Positions 1 through 4,977 of a stretch of DNA of 9,444 bases are shown piece by piece. The stretch comes from an uncultured Rubrobacteraceae bacterium (GTDB lineage: Bacteria; Actinomycetota; Rubrobacteria; Rubrobacterales; Rubrobacteraceae): assembly GCA_902805985.1 (NCBI GenBank), contig CADCUW010000656.1, positions 1-9,444 on the forward strand, read 5' to 3'. Position 1 is the first letter of the stretch; each line of letters begins with the position of its first letter. The notes under the pieces are model-generated. The model made no database searches and had not been told where the DNA came from. It was given only the letters and a program-made list of their open reading frames with translations. The position numbers were made by a program, and so were the translations under genes.

Positions 1-2
1 TC

Positions 3-746
3 CTGGTATCAGAACCCTTCGAGAACCCGGAGGTCGGCTTCGGCCTGCAGCAGGCCGTTCTGGAGGAGGTCGCCTCCGGGGAGCGCGGACCCACCGCCCT
101 TATGTGGTCTTCTTCCCCCTACGTCGGGGCGACCAGGCCGGAGACGAGGCGGACGGGTTTCTCGGGGGCCGCGCGGTCGGTCGAGGCCTTGGGCTTTCCG
201 GTTTTGGTGCGGAACTCGGGGGGCGGGGCTGTGGCGGCGAACGGGGGCTCGCTCTCTTTCTCCCTCACGTTCCCTGTGGAGGATTTGCGCCACGGTCTCT
301 ACGAGCGCTACGCCGGCGGCGTAGATCTCGTATCGTCGGCGCTCCGGAGGGTCGGGGTGGATGCTGAAGGCGGCGAGGTCGAGGACGAGTTCTGCCCAGG
401 GGCTTACTCGGTCAGGTCCGGCGGGTGGCTGGGCGTCAAGCACGCGGGTCTGGCCCAGAGGGTGACGAAGCGGGCGGCGCGCCTTGAGGCCCTGATACTG
501 GTAGACGACACGGGCCCCGTCCGGGAGGCGCTCGCGCGCTTCTACGGCGGCCTCGGTCTCCCTCTCCGCCCCTCGTGCGTCGCCGACCTCCCGGCGCGGT
601 TGCCCGACGTGGTGGAGGCTCTCTCGGAGGAGCTACGCGGGCGGTACGGGGGCCGGGCGGGGAACATCGGCGCGGGGACGCTGGAGAGGGCGCGGGGCCT
701 GCGGGAGGGGTGGCGGTTCATCCCTGAAGTCGGGTCCTCGCTGTAA
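3..746 (+). CDS. LipL-like lipoyl/octanoyl transferase (BPL/LplA/LipB family), 5' end outside window
   Basis: The frame is open from the left edge, so the start codon lies upstream and 247 residues are visible. This fold moves or attaches lipoyl/octanoyl groups to lysines of lipoyl domains in the cytoplasm. Seen: a helix typical of the family N-terminus (residues 10-25 of the fragment), the substrate loop VRNSGGGAV (about 69-77), and the block CPGAYSV...GVKHAGLAQR (131-153), with the conserved Lys at about 146. The Cys of CPG sits where LipL-type amidotransferases keep their acyl-accepting cysteine, whereas ATP-dependent LplA ligases lack it. The sequence therefore fits octanoyl-[GcvH]:protein octanoyltransferase better than a ligase, although databases would probably call it lipoate-protein ligase. 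The C-terminus (about 175-247) contains a FYGGLGL segment like the FY-containing region of LipL. The stop lies 15 nt before the MarC gene, suggesting cotranscription. The family is secure; the exact activity is inferred. Confidence 0.85.
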   Translation: MVSEPFENPEVGFGLQQAVLEEVASGERGPTALMWSSSPYVGATRPETRRTGFSGAARSVEALGFPVLVRNSGGGAVAANGGSLSFSLTFPVEDLRHGLYERYAGGVDLVSSALRRVGVDAEGGEVEDEFCPGAYSVRSGGWLGVKHAGLAQRVTKRAARLEALILVDDTGPVREALARFYGGLGLPLRPSCVADLPARLPDVVEALSEELRGRYGGRAGNIGAGTLERARGLREGWRFIPEVGSSL

Positions 747-761
747 GGTAGAGTAGACGGC

Positions 762-1379
762 GTGCTCGAGCTCGTTTTCAACTCGTTCGTGACGTTGCTC
801 GTGGTCGTTGACCCTCTGGGGCTCGCCCCCATCTTCGCGGCGCTTACCCGCGGCTACCCGGCCGCTCGCAAGCGGGAGACCGCCATCAGGGGGACCATGC
901 TCGGGACCGGGATACTCCTGATCTTCGCCCTCGCCGGCGACGTGCTGCTCTCCGCGGTCGGCATCGGGATCCCGGCTTTCAGGATCGCCGGCGGCGCCCT
1001 CCTCTTCCTGCTCTCCCTGGACATGGTCTTCGCGAGCCCGGCCGGCCTCCGCTCGCGCACGGTGCGCGAACAGGAGGAGGACGACTACGGCCCGGACATC
1101 TCGGTCTTTCCACTCGCGATCCCACTGCTCGCGGGCCCCGGCGCGATTACGACGGTCCTCCTCTATACCGGCGAGAGGAGCCCGGCAGAGCTCGGGGTCT
1201 TCGTCGGGGTTCTGCTCTTCGTCCTGCTCCTCACGCTCGTCTCGCTCCTGCTCGCCCCCCGCATCATGGGCCTCTTCGGCGAGACCGGAGCGAACGTGCT
1301 CTCCCGGGTGCTCGGCGTGCTCCTCGCCGCCCTCGCGGTCCAGTTCGTGCTGGACGGGCTCCAGTCGAGCCTCGCATAG
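762..1379 (+). CDS. MarC family integral membrane protein
   Basis: A 205-residue protein of the usual MarC/NAAT length. Seen: about six hydrophobic segments (roughly residues 4-28, 46-66, 71-92, 112-136, 145-167 and 180-200). Family motifs include VVDPLGLAPIF near the N-terminus, FPLAIPLLAGPGAIT (116-130), and a C-terminal RVLGVLLAALAVQFVLDGL helix. A charged loop (about 97-112, REQEEDD) separates the two halves, which match the family's two-fold layout. The start is GTG, with a weak purine-rich AAGGTAGAG about 9 nt upstream. The physiological substrate of MarC proteins is not settled; the old link to multiple antibiotic resistance in E. coli was not upheld. The gene follows the lipoyl transferase by 15 nt on the same strand, probably an operon, though no functional link between the two is evident. 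A short GC-rich hairpin follows the stop. Confidence 0.93.
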   Translation: MLELVFNSFVTLLVVVDPLGLAPIFAALTRGYPAARKRETAIRGTMLGTGILLIFALAGDVLLSAVGIGIPAFRIAGGALLFLLSLDMVFASPAGLRSRTVREQEEDDYGPDISVFPLAIPLLAGPGAITTVLLYTGERSPAELGVFVGVLLFVLLLTLVSLLLAPRIMGLFGETGANVLSRVLGVLLAALAVQFVLDGLQSSLA

Positions 1380-1397
1380 GTTATGTGGTTCGAGGTC

Positions 1398-1412
1398 GCC
1401 TCCTCTGGAGGC
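1398..1412 (+). terminator. Short GC-rich hairpin after MarC gene, possible weak terminator
   Basis: GCCTCC (1398-1403) and GGAGGC (1407-1412) form a perfect 6-bp stem with a 3-nt TCT loop, 19 nt after the MarC stop. It is followed by CTTTCAAGCTTT rather than a clean T-run, so intrinsic termination would be weak. The surrounding stretch (1389-1426) also carries TTCGAGG and CTTTAGG, which resemble the heptad repeats found at 3714-4596. Confidence 0.3.
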
Positions 1413-1494
1413 TTTCAAGCTTTAGGGATGCACCATCGGGACCGGGCTCCTTCTGGCACCCGTAGTGGAACCTCATAACCTGATTGCGGGCGGA

Positions 1495-1500
1495 TATACT
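1495..1500 (+). promoter_or_regulatory. -10 box TATACT placed for a leaderless mRNA of the hydrolase gene
   Basis: TATACT differs from the TATAAT consensus at one base and ends 6 nt before the ATG at 1507. Standard -10 geometry puts the transcription start on the A of that ATG. No Shine-Dalgarno sequence lies between. No convincing -35 hexamer is seen 16-19 nt upstream, as is common for leaderless actinobacterial promoters. Confidence 0.5.
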
Positions 1501-1506
1501 TGCCGC

Positions 1507-2226
1507 ATGTCCGTCGAGCCCGTCGTTATCGTGGGAGGCGCTACCCAGTGGCCCGGGAGTTACCGGGAGATGGCGGATGCGTTGGGCCGGATGTCCGGGG
1601 CGGAGGTGCATGTCGCGGATGTTACGCCGCTTGACTGGGTGGCGGGGTACTTCAGGGGATTCGGGCAACTGGTGTTCGAGGTCGCGGGCGCGGTCGATCG
1701 AGCCCTGCTCGGGAGCGAGGCGAAGAAGGCGGTGCTCGTCGGGCATTCGGCCGGGGGGTTGGCCTGCCGGGTGTTTATCGGGGGGGAGCCGCCTTACGGG
1801 GGGCGGCGGTACTCGGGGCACAGGCGGGTGTCGGCCCTGATCACGCTGGGCACCCCCCACGCCACACCCCCGCAAGGGCGCCTCGCAGAGCCCATCGGCA
1901 GGATAAACGACCTCTTCCCCGGCGCCCTGCACGGGGACTCGGGCCTCCGCTACCTCTCCGTCGCTGGCTCCGCCGTGGACGGCTCGTCTTCCAGCAGGGT
2001 TCGCGGGCGCTACGAGGGGTTCGTCGAGGACGGCAGGACCGAAGGCGACGGGGTGGTGCCGGTAGGTGCGGCGCTGCTGCCGGGTTCGGAGACGCTCGTC
2101 CTCGACGGGCTGCGCCACAACCGCAGGCTCGGGCGCTGGTACGGCTCCGACGCGGAGGCCGTGGGACGCTGGTGGCCGGAGGACCTGCGGGCGAAGGGTC
2201 TCCTTGTGGGAGAAGCGGGGGCGTAG
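1507..2226 (+). CDS. Alpha/beta hydrolase (lipase/esterase-like)
   Basis: A 239-residue alpha/beta-hydrolase, probably cytoplasmic because no signal peptide is visible. Seen: an N-terminal strand PVVIVGGATQWPGS typical of lipase-like members, the nucleophile elbow VGHSAGG with Ser81, the strand LITLGTPH after it, an acid candidate Asp181 in GDGVVPV, and a His204 candidate in LDGLRHN. The triad order Ser-Asp-His and the spacing fit the fold. The substrate is unknown; the HSAGG and LGTPH pattern resembles triacylglycerol-lipase/PGAP1-like esterases. The ATG at 1507 is preferred over an in-frame GTG at 1465 because a TATACT box lies 6 nt before it and neither start has a good ribosome binding site. 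It heads a plus-strand unit, followed after 37 nt by the flavin reductase and then the methyltransferase. Confidence 0.85.
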   Translation: MSVEPVVIVGGATQWPGSYREMADALGRMSGAEVHVADVTPLDWVAGYFRGFGQLVFEVAGAVDRALLGSEAKKAVLVGHSAGGLACRVFIGGEPPYGGRRYSGHRRVSALITLGTPHATPPQGRLAEPIGRINDLFPGALHGDSGLRYLSVAGSAVDGSSSSRVRGRYEGFVEDGRTEGDGVVPVGAALLPGSETLVLDGLRHNRRLGRWYGSDAEAVGRWWPEDLRAKGLLVGEAGA

Positions 2227-2263
2227 TAGCCTCCAGAATGCCCGTAGAAGAGAAGGGATAGGG

Positions 2264-2890
2264 ATGCCGCCCAACGGCCGAAGCACAGCAGAAGAGGCCT
2301 CTTATCCCTGGAAGGTGCTCGGGGCGGACGCCGACGCCTTGAGGAGCGCGATGGGCCACTTCCCGACCGGTGTGACGGTCGTCACCAGCGGTCGCGAGGA
2401 GCGGGCCGAGGGGATGACGGCGAACGCCGTGGTCTCGGTCTCCCTCGAACCCCTGCTCTTCCTCGTGAGCGTCCACCGCGACGCCCGCCTGAACGCCCGC
2501 ATAAAAGAGGAGGGCCACTTCGCCGTGAGCCTGCTCGCCGACGACCAGGAGGGCCTCTCGCGGCTCTTCGCCTCCCCCGAACGCTCCAGCGGCCCGCAGG
2601 CCGTAAACTCTCTGGGCGGCGGCTACGGCTCGACGGGCGACCCGCTCGCCGCGGGCGCCCTGGCGGCCATCGAGTGCGAGCTGGCCGAGACCTACGCCGG
2701 CGGCGACCACGACCTCTTTCTCGGCCGCGTCGTCGGCGTGAGGCTCGGCGACACGAGAAAGGGCCCCCTGGTCTTCCACGAGGGCGGCTACCCGTCCCTC
2801 GGCCCCGCGGGTGGCCCCGCCGATACCGGAGCCTTCATGGACTCCGTCAGGGGCTTCGACGCCCGCATCGGCCGCCGCCCCCGCCGCTAG
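2264..2890 (+). CDS. Flavin reductase-like FMN-binding protein (HpaC/flavoredoxin type)
   Basis: A 208-residue protein of the flavin reductase-like split-barrel family, which binds FMN/FAD and typically supplies reduced flavin to a partner monooxygenase or acts as an oxidoreductase itself. Seen: LRSAMGHFPTGVTVVTS (26-42), GMTANAVVSVSLEPLLFLVSV (50-70), the helix after HRDARLNARI, a GDHDLFLGRVVGVRLG strand (147-162), and the closing PLVFHEGGYPSLG (168-180). Beyond this core a polar 28-residue tail ends in an Arg-rich stretch. The ATG at 2264 is chosen because AGAAGGG lies 6 nt upstream; the frame is open further upstream, but that part overlaps the hydrolase. The stop is immediately followed by the methyltransferase ATG, which suggests translational coupling. 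No flavin-dependent monooxygenase partner is visible nearby. Confidence 0.9.
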   Translation: MPPNGRSTAEEASYPWKVLGADADALRSAMGHFPTGVTVVTSGREERAEGMTANAVVSVSLEPLLFLVSVHRDARLNARIKEEGHFAVSLLADDQEGLSRLFASPERSSGPQAVNSLGGGYGSTGDPLAAGALAAIECELAETYAGGDHDLFLGRVVGVRLGDTRKGPLVFHEGGYPSLGPAGGPADTGAFMDSVRGFDARIGRRPRR

Positions 2891-3718
2891 ATGTTCCGCC
2901 GCTCCCTCCTCCCCCTCGTCAGGCCGCGCCCCTCGGACGCCCCAGGCCTCGTCTACGACTCAGGGGTCGAGGAGGACGGCCTCATCCTCTCCGGCACCAC
3001 CCGGCTCCCGGCCACCGGCGAGACCTACCCCGTAAAGGGCGGATACCTCGACCTGCTGGGGGGCCGCCTCGGCGGGGATAACGTCGCGAACCTGACCAAC
3101 TTCCTCCCCGGAGCCGGCCGCGGCTACGAGCCCCTGTGGCGCGTCCGCTCCCTGAACCTGCTTACGGGAGAGGATTTCTCCAACGAACGCGAGATGGAGA
3201 TCATCGCCCAGAAGGTCGACCCCGGGCGCGGCGGCCTCTACCTCGACCTCGGCTGCTCCGCGGGCCTCTACACCCGCAACCTCGCCAACACCCTGGGCGA
3301 CGCGGGCGACGTCGTCGGGATAGACATCTCCCCCTCCATGCTCCACGAGGCCGCCCGCCAGGCCAGGAAGGCAGGCGCGACCCCGTCCTTCGCCCGCGCC
3401 GACGCGGCCTCACTCCCTTTCGCCGACGACAGCATGGACGGCGCCGTCTGCGGGGGCACCCTCAACGAGCTCGGCGACCCGGCGCGGGTCCTCCGGGAGA
3501 CCCACCGCGTCCTCAAACCCGGCGCCCGCCTCGCCGTCATGGGCATCCTCAAAGCCCGGACCCCCAACGGACGCCGTCTCCAGCGCTTCCTCTCAACGGG
3601 CGGCATCCAATTCTTCGCCCCCGAGGAGCTGGAGGAGATGCTCGATGCGGCCGGCTTCGAGCCGGACCTCCCGATAACCCACGGCGCCGTCTTCTTCGCG
3701 GCAGGTACGAGGCTTTGA
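2891..3718 (+). CDS. Class I SAM-dependent methyltransferase (UbiE/Methyltransf_11 type)
   Basis: A 275-residue protein. An N-terminal region (about 15-57) is followed by a Rossmann-like methyltransferase domain. Seen: motif I LDLGCSAGLYT (118-128), the acidic residue closing strand 2 in GIDIS (Asp145), ARADAASLPFADDSMD (168-183) with the LPF motif, GGTLNEL (188-194), and the post-motif RVLKPGARL (206-214). The N-terminus contains YPVKGGYLDLL, which resembles the end of Trm112/zinc-ribbon modules found ahead of this methyltransferase type, yet the paired cysteines of such ribbons are missing. The substrate cannot be told; a small molecule or lipid-like acceptor is plausible. The ATG directly abuts the reductase stop (TAG then ATG), so translation is probably coupled. 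The TGA stop lies within the first heptad repeat at 3714. Confidence 0.9.
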   Translation: MFRRSLLPLVRPRPSDAPGLVYDSGVEEDGLILSGTTRLPATGETYPVKGGYLDLLGGRLGGDNVANLTNFLPGAGRGYEPLWRVRSLNLLTGEDFSNEREMEIIAQKVDPGRGGLYLDLGCSAGLYTRNLANTLGDAGDVVGIDISPSMLHEAARQARKAGATPSFARADAASLPFADDSMDGAVCGGTLNELGDPARVLRETHRVLKPGARLAVMGILKARTPNGRRLQRFLSTGGIQFFAPEELEEMLDAAGFEPDLPITHGAVFFAAGTRL

Positions 3719-3734
3719 GGTTCTAGGCTCCAGG
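3714..3734 (+). repeat. Degenerate heptad repeat array #1 (three units)
   Basis: Three consecutive 7-bp units: TTTGAGG, TTCTAGG and CTCCAGG. The first contains the methyltransferase TGA stop. The first 14 bases are identical to those of array #2 at 4461, in the same orientation. The array is preceded by GGC, and the shape GGCT(T)T..AGG recurs at all three arrays. Confidence 0.65.
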
Positions 3735-3755
3735 TGGCCTCGCACATGAAAGGCC

Positions 3756-3778
3756 GACCGCACAGGTAGTGGGCGGTC
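3756..3778. terminator. Hairpin between convergent genes, possible bidirectional terminator
   Basis: GACCGC (3756-3761) pairs with GCGGTC (3773-3778) around an 11-nt loop, with two more pairs possible beyond a mismatch. It lies in the short space between the convergent methyltransferase and membrane protein genes. No T-run follows on either strand, so a terminator role is only suggested by position. Confidence 0.3.
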
Positions 3779-3791
3779 TGCACAGAGACTG

Positions 3792-4223
3792 CTACAGGCC
3801 GTCGTCGTTGGTCTGGCCACCGATCCCGGCCCAGAGCACGGCGTAGCCCACCACGAACCCGGCGGCTATGTAGAGCAGCTCGCAGATGGCTTGCAGGTAG
3901 GGGATGTTGCGAAAACTGATGAAGTCGCCGTCTACGCCCATGATCATGATGTAGAAACTGAACAGGCCGATGAAAGAGCCAACGCCTACGATCAACAAGG
4001 CGCGCAGCAAGCGAACCGCGTCTCTCTTCAAGGCGCTCCACATCACCCATATCGCACCGGCGAGCCGCAAGGCGTCAAAAAGCAATACTTGCGTTGCGTC
4101 ACTTTGCGCCAGGTTTAGCGGGTTGGGGTAACTGCGGATCACTTCGTACCCCCACCCGACCGCGAGAACGGCGCTCAGGACGGCCGCCGCAAAGCCGACC
4201 GAGCGCCCTAGAACGAGTAGCAT
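3792..4223 (-). CDS. Hypothetical four-helix integral membrane protein
   Basis: A 143-residue protein that I do not recognise. Seen: four hydrophobic segments at about residues 7-26, 46-64, 73-95 and 109-131. Between the first two is a polar loop with SYPNPLNLAQSD; between the last two is MGVDGDFISFRNIPYL; the tail is short and polar (GGQTNDDGL). A basic stretch (KRDAVRLLR, 66-74) between helices 2 and 3 suggests that this loop faces the cytoplasm. There are no catalytic motifs. The ATG at 4223 has GAGGG about 5 nt upstream. Part of the gene is much less GC-rich than its neighbours: positions 3901-3960 hold 29 G+C of 60. It lies 19 nt downstream of a small broken gene on the same strand and may share its promoter. 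The gene sits between two direct copies of the heptad array, so acquisition by transfer is possible. Confidence 0.7.
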   Translation of the reverse strand: MLLVLGRSVGFAAAVLSAVLAVGWGYEVIRSYPNPLNLAQSDATQVLLFDALRLAGAIWVMWSALKRDAVRLLRALLIVGVGSFIGLFSFYIMIMGVDGDFISFRNIPYLQAICELLYIAAGFVVGYAVLWAGIGGQTNDDGL

Positions 4224-4242
4224 CCGGGCCCTCGACGGACTC

Positions 4243-4351
4243 CTACGACGATTCTTCCTGCTGGCGCTTCTTGGCCCACCGCGCCTGCGCGGCTTTCTTG
4301 GCTATCTCCGAGCCTGCCGAGTTCTTGAGCAGCTTTGTTCTTCTCGTGCAT
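4243..4351 (-). pseudogene. Frameshifted remnant of a small 'GRLG...SEIAKKAAQARWAKK' protein
   Basis: Two minus-strand frames together read like one small basic protein. From the ATG at 4351 the first frame gives MHEKNKAAQELGRLG. From about 4311 a second frame gives SEIAKKAAQARWAKKRQQ, and so on to a TAG at 4243-4245. Many small bacterial and phage proteins have the order G-R-x-G-G-x-A-R-A-x-x-L-(S/T)-x-E-x-R-SEIA-x-x-AA-x-ARW. Here the middle is missing and the frame changes at about 4305-4311, as an out-of-frame deletion would do. An alternative is an intact short ORF in the second frame starting at the TTG at 4377 (44 residues), but that start has no ribosome binding site. A TACTAT box lies 6 nt before the ATG at 4351, favouring that start. 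The function of the family is unknown to me. Confidence 0.45.
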
Positions 4352-4357
4352 GCATCA

Positions 4358-4363
4358 ATAGTA
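4358..4363 (-). promoter_or_regulatory. -10-like TACTAT placed for a leaderless start at 4351
   Basis: On the minus strand TACTAT ends 6 nt before the ATG at 4351, the same geometry as upstream of the hydrolase and rbsK. A weak -35 candidate, TTGTAG, lies 17 nt upstream of it. It could also drive the membrane protein gene downstream. Four of six bases match the consensus. Confidence 0.35.
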
Positions 4364-4460
4364 GCTTGCGCGGTCAAGCACTACAACAGGAAAGGTCGGC
4401 GTTGCTTTGGTCGTACGCGATTGCCACCGGCCACCTGCACAAATACGACGCTAACGGCTA

Positions 4461-4481
4461 TTTGAGGTTCTAGGTTCTAGG
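4461..4481 (+). repeat. Degenerate heptad repeat array #2 (three units)
   Basis: Units are TTTGAGG and then TTCTAGG twice. The first 14 bases equal those of array #1 (3714-3727), so the two form direct repeats about 750 bp apart around the membrane protein and the broken small gene. With array #3 it forms an imperfect inverted repeat (17 of 21 positions complementary). Confidence 0.65.
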
Positions 4482-4516
4482 GGCGGCGGGACGTCTTTGC
4501 GTCGATCAGATCTGTC

Positions 4517-4560
4517 GTTGTGGGCCGGTACGGATGGGCGTCGCGGGTCCGTACCACAAC
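4517..4560. repeat. Bulged palindrome between inverted heptad arrays
   Basis: GGTACGGA (4527-4534) is perfectly complementary to TCCGTACC (4548-4555) with a 13-nt loop. If a 5-nt bulge (GCCGG) is allowed on the left arm, the stem becomes 13 bp: GTTGTGG plus TACGGA against TCCGTACCACAAC. It lies in the 3' region of the rbsKD transcript. No T-run is adjacent, so it is more likely a structural or REP-like element than a simple terminator. Confidence 0.5.
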
Positions 4561-4568
4561 CCCCGATG

Positions 4569-4596
4569 CCCAAAACCTCGAACCTAGAGCCTAGAA
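4569..4596 (-). repeat. Degenerate heptad repeat array #3 (four units, inverted)
   Basis: Read on the minus strand, the units are TTCTAGG, CTCTAGG, TTCGAGG and TTTTGGG, decaying from one end to the other. The first unit contains the TAG stop of rbsD, just as array #1 contains the stop of the methyltransferase. The array is preceded on that strand by GGCT, as at the other arrays. Confidence 0.6.
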
Positions 4597-4977
4597 AGCC
4601 ACCCCGCAGCGCAGGATCACGTTCGCGTACGGCGTGGCCTCTCCCGTCCTGACCACGAGCTTCGCGCCGGCGGTCATGCGCTTGAACTCGTGGTGGGGTA
4701 CGAGGCCGGGGTCGGGCAGGAGATACCGTATGGCCCTCACGACGCCGGGGCTCTCCCTCGTCTCTTCGGCGGCGGTGGCGCCTTCCACGACTATCTCCTC
4801 GACGAGCCCTGCGAGCACCGTCTCGAAGGATGGCACGCCCAGGCGGAAGGCGAGGTCGACGACGGCCGGCCCCGGCGGGATGGGCAGGCCGGCGTCGCAC
4901 ACCACGACGAGGTCCGTGTGCCCGAGACGGGCGACCTCGCCGGCCAGCCGCGCGTTAATGATGCCCCCGCGCTTCAC
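4591..4977 (-). CDS. rbsD: D-ribose pyranase RbsD
   Basis: A 128-residue cytoplasmic enzyme that interconverts the pyranose and furanose forms of ribose, giving ribokinase its substrate. Seen: an N-terminal MKRGGIINARLAGEVARLGHTDLVVVCDAGLP with the conserved His20 and Asp28, and the C-terminal block HEFKRMTAGAKLVVRTGEATPYANVIL with the TGExTPYAN signature (111-119). Length and motifs are normal for the family. The start is a GTG at 4977 that overlaps the rbsK stop in a GTGA arrangement (4 nt), a sign of translational coupling. The TAG stop falls within heptad array #3, so the last codons border a repeat. A Cys (residue 124, RCGVAF) replaces the more usual hydrophobic end; this is unlikely to matter. 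Confidence 0.95.
   Translation of the reverse strand: MKRGGIINARLAGEVARLGHTDLVVVCDAGLPIPPGPAVVDLAFRLGVPSFETVLAGLVEEIVVEGATAAEETRESPGVVRAIRYLLPDPGLVPHHEFKRMTAGAKLVVRTGEATPYANVILRCGVAF

Noticed and set aside
633..1418. 261-codon minus-strand frame over the MarC gene
   Set aside because: The product is dominated by Glu, Arg and Gly, a typical antisense shadow of a hydrophobic membrane protein gene.
2238..2261. Seven-codon ORF (MPVEEKG) just before the flavin reductase
   Set aside because: It overlaps the ribosome binding site of the next gene and has no sign of being a leader peptide, such as codon runs or a paired hairpin.
4366..4473. Plus-strand frame ending in SYAIATGHLHKYDANGYLRF just at array #2
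   Set aside because: It reads rather like protein, but it has no ATG or GTG, no ribosome binding site and no family I can name. Its upstream part is the exact codon-register complement of the minus-strand small gene. It could be the tail of a lost gene; not supported enough to annotate.
3714..4596. CRISPR array or attachment site
   Set aside because: The repeats are 7-bp tandem units without regular spacers, no cas or integrase gene is near, and no tRNA end is present.
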